Source of the DNA: Tannerellaceae bacterium
GTDB taxonomy: Bacteria; Bacteroidota; Bacteroidia; Bacteroidales; Tannerellaceae
Assembly: GCA_031267205.1 (NCBI GenBank)
Contig: JAIRZN010000106.1
Coordinates: 1-5,455 of the forward strand
Direction: 5' to 3'
DNA: 5,455 nt
Shown here: one piece after another, positions 1-5,455 of the stretch
Layout: every line of letters starts with the position of its first letter
Position numbering within the stretch: the stretch's first letter is position 1
Position numbers and translations under genes: made by a program
The notes under the pieces: model-generated
The model's input: only the letters and a program-made list of their open reading frames with translations
What the model was told of the DNA's origin: nothing
Database searches by the model: none

Positions 1-1677
1 GAGAAGCGCCCTTTCTTTCTCGAAGGCAAGCATATACTTGACTTTGCATCGGGCAGCGACATGATGTTTTACACCCGCCGCATTGGTGCGGCTCCTTCGC
101 TTACGCCGTCGGTGGATAATGTGACGAGTTTTGCCGAGTCGAAGCCTAACGTTCCTATTATCGGTGCCCTTAAGTTGACGGGAACGAGCCGCAGCGGGCT
201 TACGCTGGGACTGATAGAAGGCGTCACGGCGAGGTCTACGGCGTCGGTAAGCCGCGACGGTCGGCAAACGCCGGAGGTGGTAGAGCCGGCGGCGAGTTAT
301 ACGGTCGGCCGCGTACAAAAGAACTGGAAGGGGAACCGTCTGCTGGGCGGGATGCTGACATACGTGAACCGCGCGCTTGGGCAGGGCGGCGAAGACTTCT
401 TGGTGCGCAACGCCTTTACTGCCGGGGTAGACTTCACGCAGTATTTCAGCAACCGCCTATATTATGTCGACATGAAGGGGATGCTTAGCACGCTTAGCGG
501 TAGCCGTGAGGCCATACTGCGCCTGCAGACGAACCCGGTGCATTATTACCAGCGCCTGTCGGCCTCCGGTTATCTCGGCGTGGATACAGAGGCTACTTCG
601 CTGAGCGGGACGGGGGGTTATGTGAAAGCCGGGCGGAAGGGCAATTCGCGGTGGTCGTTTGCGGAGACCTTCAGTTGGGCGTCGCCGGGCTTCGACCTTA
701 ATGCGATTGGCTACCTTAAGCAGGCTGACGCGATGGCGTCGAACACTGAGCTTGAGTTTCGCGAGACGAACGTATGGGGGCCTTTTCGCTCGAACACGCT
801 AACGCTCACGCACCTTAACCAGTGGGATTTTGCCGGTCGTCCGTTCCTGAGCACGCTCAATATGGGATGGAAAACGATGCTCCTCAACCGCCTTGAGTGG
901 ACGCTGTCGGGCAGTTACGGTTGGAATTATGTCGACACACGCAAGCTGCGCGGCGGAGGCGACCTGCGCTACGACCCATACTTCCGCACTACGGCCGCCT
1001 TCAATACCGACAAGGCCAAGGCGCTCACCTTTACGATGAATTACATCAACGAGTACAACACGAACGAGATCAACAAGGTGCATACCCTCAGGCCCGCCCT
1101 TGCCCTCAGGATGGGCAATCATTTGCACCTGACGGGTGAGTTTACTTATACTTACAACGTGGATAATACGCAGTACGTGTCGACGATAGCGACGGGCGGT
1201 AATCCTCTATATCTAATGGGACGGATGGAGCAGCAGACTTACGGTTTGACTATGAGGCTCCAGCTTAACCTCACGCCTGACGTTTCGATACAGTTCTACG
1301 GCTCGCCCTTCACCTCCGCCGCGCGTTACGGCGACTTCAAGAAGGCCCTCGACACCCGCGCCTCAGTGCGTAGCGAACGCTTCTCCGCGTATCTGCCTTC
1401 GGAAATAACCCGTGGCGAGGGGACGTATGCGGTAAGCGGTCGCGGCGATGAGTTCGCCTTCCGCGACCCTGACTTCAGCTTCAATGAATTCCGCTCCAAC
1501 TTAGTCGCCCGCTGGGAATACCGTCCCGGCTCGACGATATACTTCGTCTGGGAACACCGGATGTCGGAGCGGGCGGAGCAGTACCTGTCCGGCTGGGGCG
1601 GCAACTTGGACAATATGTTCTCGCAGCCCTCGACTAATACCTTTATGTTGAAGATTAACTACTGGTTCAACTTGTAA
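1..1677 (+). CDS. DUF5916-family outer-membrane beta-barrel protein, C-terminal part (5' end outside the window)
   Basis: The frame is open from base 1, before the first ATG at 61, so this is the C-terminal 558 residues of a longer protein and the ATG at 61 is not its start. The first visible residues (EKRPFFLEGKHILDF, then FYTRRIG) match the conserved entry to the DUF5916 barrel domain of Bacteroidota. In complete members an N-terminal signal peptide and a CBM9-like sugar-binding domain usually precede it; neither is visible here. The rest is rich in alternating polar/aromatic stretches expected of beta strands. Late landmarks are the YGSPFTSAARYGDFKKAL segment, NEFRSNLVARWEYRPGSTIY, and a C terminus NTFMLKINYWFNL ending in an aromatic-rich final strand, typical of proteins inserted by the BAM machinery. 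The molecular function of the family is not established; carbohydrate binding or processing at the outer membrane is an inference from the usual domain pairing. The gene converges on prmA with 7 nt between stop codons. Confidence 0.88.
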   Translation, partial: EKRPFFLEGKHILDFASGSDMMFYTRRIGAAPSLTPSVDNVTSFAESKPNVPIIGALKLTGTSRSGLTLGLIEGVTARSTASVSRDGRQTPEVVEPAASYTVGRVQKNWKGNRLLGGMLTYVNRALGQGGEDFLVRNAFTAGVDFTQYFSNRLYYVDMKGMLSTLSGSREAILRLQTNPVHYYQRLSASGYLGVDTEATSLSGTGGYVKAGRKGNSRWSFAETFSWASPGFDLNAIGYLKQADAMASNTELEFRETNVWGPFRSNTLTLTHLNQWDFAGRPFLSTLNMGWKTMLLNRLEWTLSGSYGWNYVDTRKLRGGGDLRYDPYFRTTAAFNTDKAKALTFTMNYINEYNTNEINKVHTLRPALALRMGNHLHLTGEFTYTYNVDNTQYVSTIATGGNPLYLMGRMEQQTYGLTMRLQLNLTPDVSIQFYGSPFTSAARYGDFKKALDTRASVRSERFSAYLPSEITRGEGTYAVSGRGDEFAFRDPDFSFNEFRSNLVARWEYRPGSTIYFVWEHRMSERAEQYLSGWGGNLDNMFSQPSTNTFMLKINYWFNL

Positions 1678-1684
1678 CAGGAGA

Positions 1685-2545
1685 TTACAGTACCCGCTTC
1701 ACAGTCTTTACGGCCACCCACCGATTCTTTTCCGCGTGCACGAGCGGCGACAGGCCGCATTCGATGCACACATTCTCGACAAGCGGCATGTCTGCGGCGA
1801 AGAAGCCGCTCATGATTAGCAACGCGCCCGGCTTCATACAGTCGGCGTAGCGTGGTATGTCCCGCAGCAGGATGTTACGGTTAATGTTGGCCATTACGAT
1901 GTCGAAGGCGGCATCGTTGGGGATACGCTCTGCGCCGCCGTGTATCAAGGCTATGCCTTGGGCGTTGTTAAGGTTTATGTTCAGGAGGGCGTTGTTGCAA
2001 GCCCACTCGTCGATGTCGATAGCGACAACCCTCGCGGCGCCCATCTTTGTGGCGAGGATAGCCAGGATGGCCGTGCCGCATCCCATGTCGAGGACGGTCT
2101 TGCCGGCGAAGTCCGTCCCCAGCGCCTGTTCGATCATAAGGGCGGTAGTTTCATGGTTGCCCGTTCCGAAGGCCATTTTGGGGTCGATAATGATGTCGTA
2201 AGCGTATCCGGCGGCATCCACCGTGTGAAAAGGTGCGTGTATGATACAATCGAGGCCGAAGCATACCGGCCGGAAGTAGTTCTTCTCCCACTCCTCGTTC
2301 CAGTCCCTGACCTCGATCGGTCTTGATGAAAAGCATATGTTAACTCCCTCAAGCGGGAAGGAATACAAGGCCCGTAGCATGCGCGGCTCGTCGCGCTCCT
2401 TTTCCGGTATGTATCCCATCAGTTTGTCGTCCTCCTCGACGAAGCTCTCGAAGCCCGCGTCGCCAAGCACGGCACAGAGTATGTCGTTAACGGTTTGCGG
2501 GTCGATGTCGGCGGTATGCCTGAAGGTGTATTCGTAATAATTCAT
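1685..2545 (-). CDS. prmA: Ribosomal protein L11 methyltransferase PrmA
   Basis: This 286-residue protein has the usual PrmA length. It is an S-adenosylmethionine-dependent cytoplasmic methyltransferase that, by family knowledge, trimethylates amino groups of ribosomal protein L11. An N-terminal substrate-recognition domain (about 1-75) with GDAGFESFVEE at 28-38 leads through the linker RDWNEEWEKNYFRPV (80-94) to the catalytic domain. The family signature DPKMAFGTGNHETT is at 121-134, the SAM-binding loop DMGCGTAILAILA at 153-165, the acidic residue ending strand 2 near D177 (AIDIDEW), and the motif ANINRNILL at 219-227. The open frame continues another 90 codons upstream, but that part lies inside the transporter gene and is not PrmA-like. 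The ATG at 2545 gives the typical Bacteroidales N terminus (MNYYEYTF). Its ATGA overlap with the upstream stop codon suggests translational coupling. It is the last gene of the operon. The signature reads GNHETT where many members have GHHETT. Confidence 0.95.
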   Translation of the reverse strand: MNYYEYTFRHTADIDPQTVNDILCAVLGDAGFESFVEEDDKLMGYIPEKERDEPRMLRALYSFPLEGVNICFSSRPIEVRDWNEEWEKNYFRPVCFGLDCIIHAPFHTVDAAGYAYDIIIDPKMAFGTGNHETTALMIEQALGTDFAGKTVLDMGCGTAILAILATKMGAARVVAIDIDEWACNNALLNINLNNAQGIALIHGGAERIPNDAAFDIVMANINRNILLRDIPRYADCMKPGALLIMSGFFAADMPLVENVCIECGLSPLVHAEKNRWVAVKTVKRVL

Positions 2546-3807
2546 TGTCCGGACAGCGTCTCCTTTATCTTGAGGAAGGGTATGACGAAGAACACCGGGA
2601 TACTTGCAAGTATGACCCAGACGAAGAACGACGGGTATCCGATCAGTTCCTGTATCCTTCCCGAAACCATACCCGGCAGCATCATGCCCAGAGCCATGAA
2701 GCCCGTACATATGGCATAGTGCGAGGTCTTGTAAGCCCCGTCGGAGAATAGCATCAGGTACATAGTGTAAGCAGTGAAGCCGAAGCCGTAACCGAACTGT
2801 TCGAAGCCGACGCAAGCGTTTATGACAAGCAGGTTATCCGGCAAGGCGTAAGCCATGTACAGGTAAGCCAAATTGGGAATGAATAGCGACAGCGTCATCG
2901 GCCATATCCAGCGTTTCAGTCCACCCGCCCGCGAGATAGCTATGCCTCCGAGTATGCCACCCAACATAAGCGAAATAACGCCAACCGTCCCGTAAGCAAA
3001 TCCCACTTCGGCAGTAGAGAGAGCGAGGCCCCCATCCTCCCTGCCGTCTAAAAGGAACGGCGAGGCCAGCTTGAGCAACTGCGATTCGCCCAGGCGGAAG
3101 GTAAGCATGAAGAGTAGCGCCGGTACGATGCCCTTCTTGCGGAAGAAATCGCCGAACGTTTTCCCGAAATCCATAACTATGCGTCCCGGCGTGACGCCGC
3201 TCCGTTGCCTGTCCTCCGCCGGTAGCGGGAGAATGAACCTGTGCCAGGCGAAAGCTGCGACAAAGATACCCGCCAGGACAAGAAACACAATGCTCCACGA
3301 ATAAGCCACCTTCCCGGTGTACGTCTCAAGGAATCCGGCGAGCATAACCAGCAACCCCTGCCCCGTAACCATCGCTATGCGGTAAAAGATATTGCGTATC
3401 CCGATGTAAAAGGCCTGTTGCTTCTCCGGCAGCCCAAGCATATAGAAGCCGTCGGCCGCAATATCGTGCGTAGCCGAACTGAAAGACATGAGCCAGAAGA
3501 AGGCGAGCGAAGACTGCCAGAAGAAGTGTGTAGGTATCGTAAAGGCGATTCCCGCCATACCCGCCCCCGTCAGCAACTGCATGGAGTATATCCACCAGCG
3601 CTTAGTCTTGAGCAAATCGACGAACGGGCTCCAGAAGGGCTTAATAACCCAAGGCAGGTAAAGCCAGCTTGTGTACAGGGCTATATCGGCGTTGGAGACA
3701 TCCAGTGTCTTGTACATAATAACGGAAATCGTCATGACCGCCACGTATGGCAATCCTTCTGCGAAGTAAAGGCTGGGAATCCAGACCCAAGGTGTGCGTG
3801 GTTTCAT
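2542..3807 (-). CDS. AmpG-like MFS transporter (PAT/muropeptide permease type)
   Basis: A 421-residue inner-membrane protein with about 12 hydrophobic segments (roughly 9-32, 43-66, 72-92, 98-118, 137-160, 168-190, 227-250, 265-290, 299-320, 325-352, 364-383, 391-414) and a cytoplasmic loop at about 195-225 between the two six-helix halves. Family marks are YFAEGLPYVAV at 14-24, the helix 2/3 region KPFWSPFVDLLKTKRWW at 56-72, and SSATHDIAADGFYML at 110-124, which corresponds to the ATQDIAxDA signature of AmpG relatives. AmpG imports anhydro-muropeptides for cell-wall recycling. Whether this shorter 12-helix form carries muropeptides or another solute cannot be read from the sequence. Start: ATG at 3807, 17 nt after the upstream amidase stop, with no Shine-Dalgarno site, as is common in this phylum. 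Its TGA overlaps the prmA ATG by 4 nt. No cell-wall amidase or glycosidase gene lies beside it, so the substrate stays open. Confidence 0.85.
   Translation of the reverse strand: MKPRTPWVWIPSLYFAEGLPYVAVMTISVIMYKTLDVSNADIALYTSWLYLPWVIKPFWSPFVDLLKTKRWWIYSMQLLTGAGMAGIAFTIPTHFFWQSSLAFFWLMSFSSATHDIAADGFYMLGLPEKQQAFYIGIRNIFYRIAMVTGQGLLVMLAGFLETYTGKVAYSWSIVFLVLAGIFVAAFAWHRFILPLPAEDRQRSGVTPGRIVMDFGKTFGDFFRKKGIVPALLFMLTFRLGESQLLKLASPFLLDGREDGGLALSTAEVGFAYGTVGVISLMLGGILGGIAISRAGGLKRWIWPMTLSLFIPNLAYLYMAYALPDNLLVINACVGFEQFGYGFGFTAYTMYLMLFSDGAYKTSHYAICTGFMALGMMLPGMVSGRIQELIGYPSFFVWVILASIPVFFVIPFLKIKETLSGQ
2559..2566 (-). promoter_or_regulatory. Possible Shine-Dalgarno site for prmA
   Basis: Inside the last codons of the transporter gene the minus strand reads AAAGGAGA, ending 13 nt before the prmA ATG at 2545. 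The match to the anti-Shine-Dalgarno sequence is good, but the spacing is long, and Bacteroidota rely little on such sites. The ATGA overlap makes re-initiation by ribosomes leaving the transporter gene the more likely route. The site supports the 2545 start rather than deciding it. Confidence 0.3.
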
Positions 3808-3824
3808 ATATGTGAGTTAAAAGG

Positions 3825-4607
3825 TTATCCGAGTGTGAAGGCGTCGGCATCCTTCCATGCAGGGAATTTAGCGCGCAGCCTTTCCAGGTCGCTCTTTTGA
3901 ATAGTGCAGACGATAGCGGCGGCCTCTTCCGTACCGGCGGAAGCCAGGATGTCTCCCTTAGGGGAATAGACGGCGGAACGTCCGCTGTAAACTATCCCGT
4001 CGCCGTCGCATCCGGTGCGGTTCACTCCGCACACGTAGGCTATATTCTCTATGGCGCGCGCCGGAAGCAGCGACGTCCACACGTTAATCCGCGTTTCAGG
4101 CCAGTTGGCTACGTATATTAAAAGGTCATAAGCATTATCAACATTACGGCTCCAGACAGGGAAACGCAGGTCGTAACACACTTGCAGGCAGATATTCCAA
4201 CCGCGATAGTTAACAATCGTCCGCTTCCCGCCCGGCGTAAAGTGTCCCGCCTCGCCCGCCATACGGAACAGGTGGCGTTTATCGTAATAAAACGCACCGC
4301 CTTCGGGCGTAACAAGGAACCCGCGGTTGTAATAGCATCCGTCCTCCACGGCAATGAAGCTGCCGGCGATAGCCATGCCGTATTCCTTAGCCCAGTATTT
4401 GAGCGCGACCACAGTCGCCCCGTCCGCCGCATCGCCGATAGCCTCAACGTTCATAGAGAAGCCCGTCGTGAAAGTCTCCGGCAAAACAGCCAGGTCCGCA
4501 CTTCCGCTAACGCCGCTCAACAAACCGTCGTAAAGTTCCAAATTAGCCACCCTGTCCTCCCACACGATAGGCGCCTGAAGCAAACCGATGCGTAAAGTAT
4601 CCGTCAT
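3825..4607 (-). CDS. Nitrilase-superfamily omega-amidase (YafV/Nit2 type)
   Basis: A complete 260-residue cytoplasmic carbon-nitrogen hydrolase of normal family length. The Glu-Lys-Cys catalytic triad is visible: E44 in LAVLPETFTTGF, K110 in FYYDKRHLF, and the nucleophile C144 in LQVCYDLRFPVW. A second conserved glutamate, E119 (AGEAGHF), is also present. The combination of LPETFTTGFSM, DKRHLFRMAGE and CYDLRFPVWSRN is characteristic of the YafV/Nit2 branch. These enzymes hydrolyse omega-amides of 2-oxo acids such as 2-oxoglutaramate and 2-oxosuccinamate, releasing ammonia, which is seen as metabolite repair or salvage after glutamine transaminase reactions. The specific substrate here is inferred from the branch. 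Start: ATG at 4607 (MTDTLRIGLLQAPI), 11 nt after the upstream stop, leading directly into the first beta strand of the alpha-beta-beta-alpha fold. It is the second gene of the operon. No glutamine transaminase gene is in the window. Confidence 0.9.
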   Translation of the reverse strand: MTDTLRIGLLQAPIVWEDRVANLELYDGLLSGVSGSADLAVLPETFTTGFSMNVEAIGDAADGATVVALKYWAKEYGMAIAGSFIAVEDGCYYNRGFLVTPEGGAFYYDKRHLFRMAGEAGHFTPGGKRTIVNYRGWNICLQVCYDLRFPVWSRNVDNAYDLLIYVANWPETRINVWTSLLPARAIENIAYVCGVNRTGCDGDGIVYSGRSAVYSPKGDILASAGTEEAAAIVCTIQKSDLERLRAKFPAWKDADAFTLG

Positions 4608-4618
4608 AAACTAAGTTT

Positions 4619-5161
4619 TTATCTATCGCCGGCGAAATTCCGCGGGTGTCTCGCCGTCACCCCTACATAATAAGATTTGATAGCATCCATGTCCGCATCG
4701 ACATTTCCCGTCGGGTAAAAGAGCGCCTTAACGCCCGCCTCCTTTTTGAAATAGTCAATGTAAGCAAGCAGTATAGGCACGTTAGCCTTGAGCGCTATAT
4801 AATAAAAGCCCCGTTTCCATTCATCCGCCATCTTACGAGTCCCCTCAGGCGCAATAGCCAAATGAAACGAAGCGTGCCTGTTCAATTCCTTAGCCATACG
4901 GTCGGTCATCGACGCATTCTTGCTCCGGTCTATCGGTATACCACCCATCCATTTGAAAAACAGGTTCAGCGGGAAGAAGAACCATTCCTTCTTAATTAAG
5001 AAATGCGCCCTGCGGCCGAGCGAAGTATAAAGGAGCTTGCCGACAACAAGGTCCCAGTTGCTCGTGTGCGGAGCCACACAAATCACGCACTTCGGCACAT
5101 ACTCCCCCACCGGCCCCTTTCTCCATCCCGCAATACGCAGAGCCAATTTACTCAATAACAT
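4619..5161 (-). CDS. PlsC-like 1-acyl-glycerol-phosphate acyltransferase family protein
   Basis: With the ATG at 5161 this is a 180-residue, membrane-associated acyltransferase of the PlsC superfamily. Motif I (HX4D) is H32-D37 in APHTSNWD. The substrate-binding GGIPIDRS motif is at 73-80 (motif II arginine R79), motif III APEGTRK is at 104-110, and a proline-containing segment NVPILLAY (127-134) takes the place of motif IV. The KKEWFFFPLNLFFKWMGG stretch (57-74) should sit at the membrane. The family transfers acyl chains to lysophospholipids or similar acceptors; the acceptor is unknown here. Start choice: the frame is open to a TTG at 5245 and has ATGs at 5233, 5209, 5206, 5203 and 5200. 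The promoter at 5220-5249 rules out the first two on its own transcript. The 5161 start gives MLLSKLALRIAGW, like Bacteroidales relatives as I recall them, and a leader of about 50 nt; 5200-5209 remains possible. It is the first gene of the operon. Confidence 0.85.
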   Translation of the reverse strand: MLLSKLALRIAGWRKGPVGEYVPKCVICVAPHTSNWDLVVGKLLYTSLGRRAHFLIKKEWFFFPLNLFFKWMGGIPIDRSKNASMTDRMAKELNRHASFHLAIAPEGTRKMADEWKRGFYYIALKANVPILLAYIDYFKKEAGVKALFYPTGNVDADMDAIKSYYVGVTARHPRNFAGDR

Positions 5162-5219
5162 CTTCAAAGTCACCCAAACATTAAAGCCATTTGCTTGCAT
5201 CATCATCATTATTTTTTCG

Positions 5220-5249
5220 CAAATATACGACATTTCCAATGTCAATCAA
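5220..5249 (-). promoter_or_regulatory. Bacteroides-type promoter of the four-gene operon
   Basis: Reading the minus strand, TTG (5249-5247) is followed after 19 nt by TATATTTG (5227-5220), a full match to the Bacteroidota -7 consensus TAnnTTTG with a fitting -33 element and spacing. Transcription would begin near 5212-5217 in an A-rich run, about 50 nt before the preferred acyltransferase ATG and only a few nt before the ATG cluster at 5200-5209. It is the only such promoter I noticed on the minus strand ahead of the operon. No transcript data are available. Confidence 0.7.
5229..5243. promoter_or_regulatory. Perfect dyad in the promoter spacer, candidate operator
   Basis: GACATT (5229-5234) and AATGTC (5238-5243) form an exact 6-bp inverted repeat around a 3-nt centre. 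It lies wholly between the -33 and -7 elements, ending one base before the -7 box. A homodimeric repressor bound here would block RNA polymerase. A 6-bp dyad can arise by chance, and no regulator gene is in the window, so the role is inferred from position only. Confidence 0.35.
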
Positions 5250-5256
5250 GTAAAGC

Positions 5257-5275
5257 GAACCCCCTAAGAACCCCC
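5257..5275. repeat. Two 8-bp direct repeats, 11-bp period, upstream of the promoter
   Basis: GAACCCCC occurs at 5257-5264 and again at 5268-5275, separated by TAA (on the minus strand GGGGGTTC twice). The 11-bp period puts both copies on the same face of the helix. They lie just upstream of the -33 element, at roughly -45 and -57 from the expected start site, where an activator could sit. They could equally be a small duplication left by decay of the neighbouring insertion element. Confidence 0.35.
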
Positions 5276-5298
5276 GAATACACTCCCTATAAGAATAA

Positions 5299-5455
5299 TC
5301 AGGGCGTGCCCCCGCTGCGCGCGGTCGGGCTTTCCGCTACAAAACGCTGCTTTATCCGTTCAACCGTCTTTACGTGAATATGCAATATTTTCGCAATATT
5401 CTCCGCTGTTGATTTATTTCCTTCCCCCTCGTCGCTATTCAGTAATATACACGCA
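5299..5455 (-). pseudogene. IS630-family transposase remnant, N-terminal helix-turn-helix (cut by the window edge)
   Basis: The minus strand from 5454 is open for 51 codons to a TGA at 5299-5301. The translation begins ACILLNSDEGEGNKSTAE and continues ENIAKILHIHVKTVERIKQRFV. This follows the N-terminal pattern of IS630-family transposases: an ILLxxDEGE segment, then a helix-turn-helix with TAENIAKIL as first helix and HVKTVERIKQRFV as recognition helix. Family members continue with an FVEEGL-like segment and a DDE catalytic domain of more than 200 residues. Here the resemblance ends at about codon 39-41 (RFVAE), and the last residues SPTARSGGTP are encoded by a G+C-rich hairpin block. None of the three minus frames downstream restores a recognisable transposase, and the operon promoter lies only about 50 bp on. 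It is therefore a truncated, inactive remnant. Its start lies beyond the right edge. The family call is by eye, without a database search. Confidence 0.65.
5302..5338. other. G+C-rich hairpin block at the transposase breakpoint
   Basis: An 8-bp all-G/C stem can form: GCCC (5308-5311) pairs with GGGC (5327-5330), and CCGC (5312-5315) with GCGG (5321-5324). The loop is TGCGC and there is a 2-nt TC bulge at 5325-5326. A competing small hairpin, GGG (5302-5304) with CCC (5309-5311), shares one arm. The block is much richer in G+C than the flanking DNA, and its right edge near 5338 coincides with the point where the transposase reading loses family resemblance. It is not followed by a T run on the plus strand, so it is a poor intrinsic terminator there. 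On the minus strand it is followed by a moderately T-rich stretch, so weak termination of transcription through the remnant is possible. I have the impression of similar blocks in intergenic DNA of other Bacteroidota, but cannot verify it. Confidence 0.5.

Noticed and set aside
1..1677. Barrel protein as a TonB-dependent receptor (SusC-like)
   Set aside because: The visible entry motif (RPFFLEG, FYTRRIG) and C terminus fit DUF5916; no plug domain or SusC landmark is visible and no SusD gene is adjacent.
1673..1689. Inverted repeat TGTAA/TTACA as a bidirectional terminator
   Set aside because: The stem is only 5 bp and A/T-rich with a 7-nt loop, and no T run follows on either strand. The match largely comes from the two TAA stop codons.
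2546..2815. 90-codon upstream extension of the prmA frame
   Set aside because: It lies within the transporter gene in another frame, is Arg/Leu-rich and not PrmA-like. The ATG at 2545 gives the family's normal N terminus and length.
2834..3298. Minus-strand open frame of 154 codons inside the transporter gene
   Set aside because: It is an alternative-frame shadow of the transporter, which has a continuous 12-helix reading without frameshift.
3241..3900. Plus-strand open frame of 219 codons across the transporter and amidase genes
   Set aside because: It lies antisense to two clearly recognisable genes, is rich in Arg, Pro and His as expected of a shadow frame in G+C-rich DNA, and shows no domain pattern.
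5195..5377. Plus-strand 60-codon frame through the promoter region
   Set aside because: It crosses the operon promoter and runs antisense to the acyltransferase leader and the transposase remnant, with no recognisable protein pattern.
5382..5403. 11-bp tandem near-repeat GCAATATTTTC / GCAATATTCTC
   Set aside because: It falls in the helix-turn-helix coding remnant, where the codons for ENIAKIL explain it; probably coincidence in A/T-rich DNA.

Overview
The window looks like chromosomal DNA of a moderately G+C-rich member of the Bacteroidota, most likely order Bacteroidales. Three things support this: a DUF5916-type outer-membrane barrel protein (a family typical of this phylum), the Bacteroidales style of the PrmA and acyltransferase sequences, and a promoter of the Bacteroides type (TTG, 19 nt, TAnnTTTG) with little use of Shine-Dalgarno sites. 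No plasmid, phage, CRISPR, tRNA or rRNA signal was seen.

Layout. Positions 1-1677 (+) hold the C-terminal 558 residues of a DUF5916 beta-barrel protein whose start lies left of the window. Converging on it, with only 7 nt between the stop codons, is a four-gene minus-strand operon. In transcription order (right to left) it encodes a small PlsC-like acyltransferase (4619-5161), a nitrilase-superfamily omega-amidase of the YafV/Nit2 type (3825-4607), an AmpG-like 12-helix MFS transporter (2542-3807) and ribosomal protein L11 methyltransferase PrmA (1685-2545). Gaps are 11 nt, 17 nt and a 4-nt ATGA overlap, so one transcript is very likely. It would start from the promoter at 5220-5249. That promoter overlaps the longest reading of the acyltransferase frame and therefore argues for a downstream start codon.

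Right edge. The region 5246-5455 is not empty. On the minus strand, 5299-5455 encodes 51 residues that read like the N-terminal helix-turn-helix of an IS630-family transposase. The resemblance stops abruptly where a very G+C-rich hairpin block (5302-5338) begins, and the frame ends in TGA there. This is best read as a decayed insertion-sequence remnant next to the operon promoter. Between remnant and promoter lie two 8-bp direct repeats 11 bp apart, and the promoter spacer holds a perfect 6-bp dyad; both are candidate regulator sites.

How the genes work together. The operon mixes housekeeping functions: membrane or lipid acylation, metabolite repair of omega-amides, an inner-membrane permease possibly for cell-wall fragments, and ribosomal protein methylation. 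No single pathway joins them visibly. I see no convincing new defence or mobile system. The most unusual material is the transposase/hairpin junction at the right edge.
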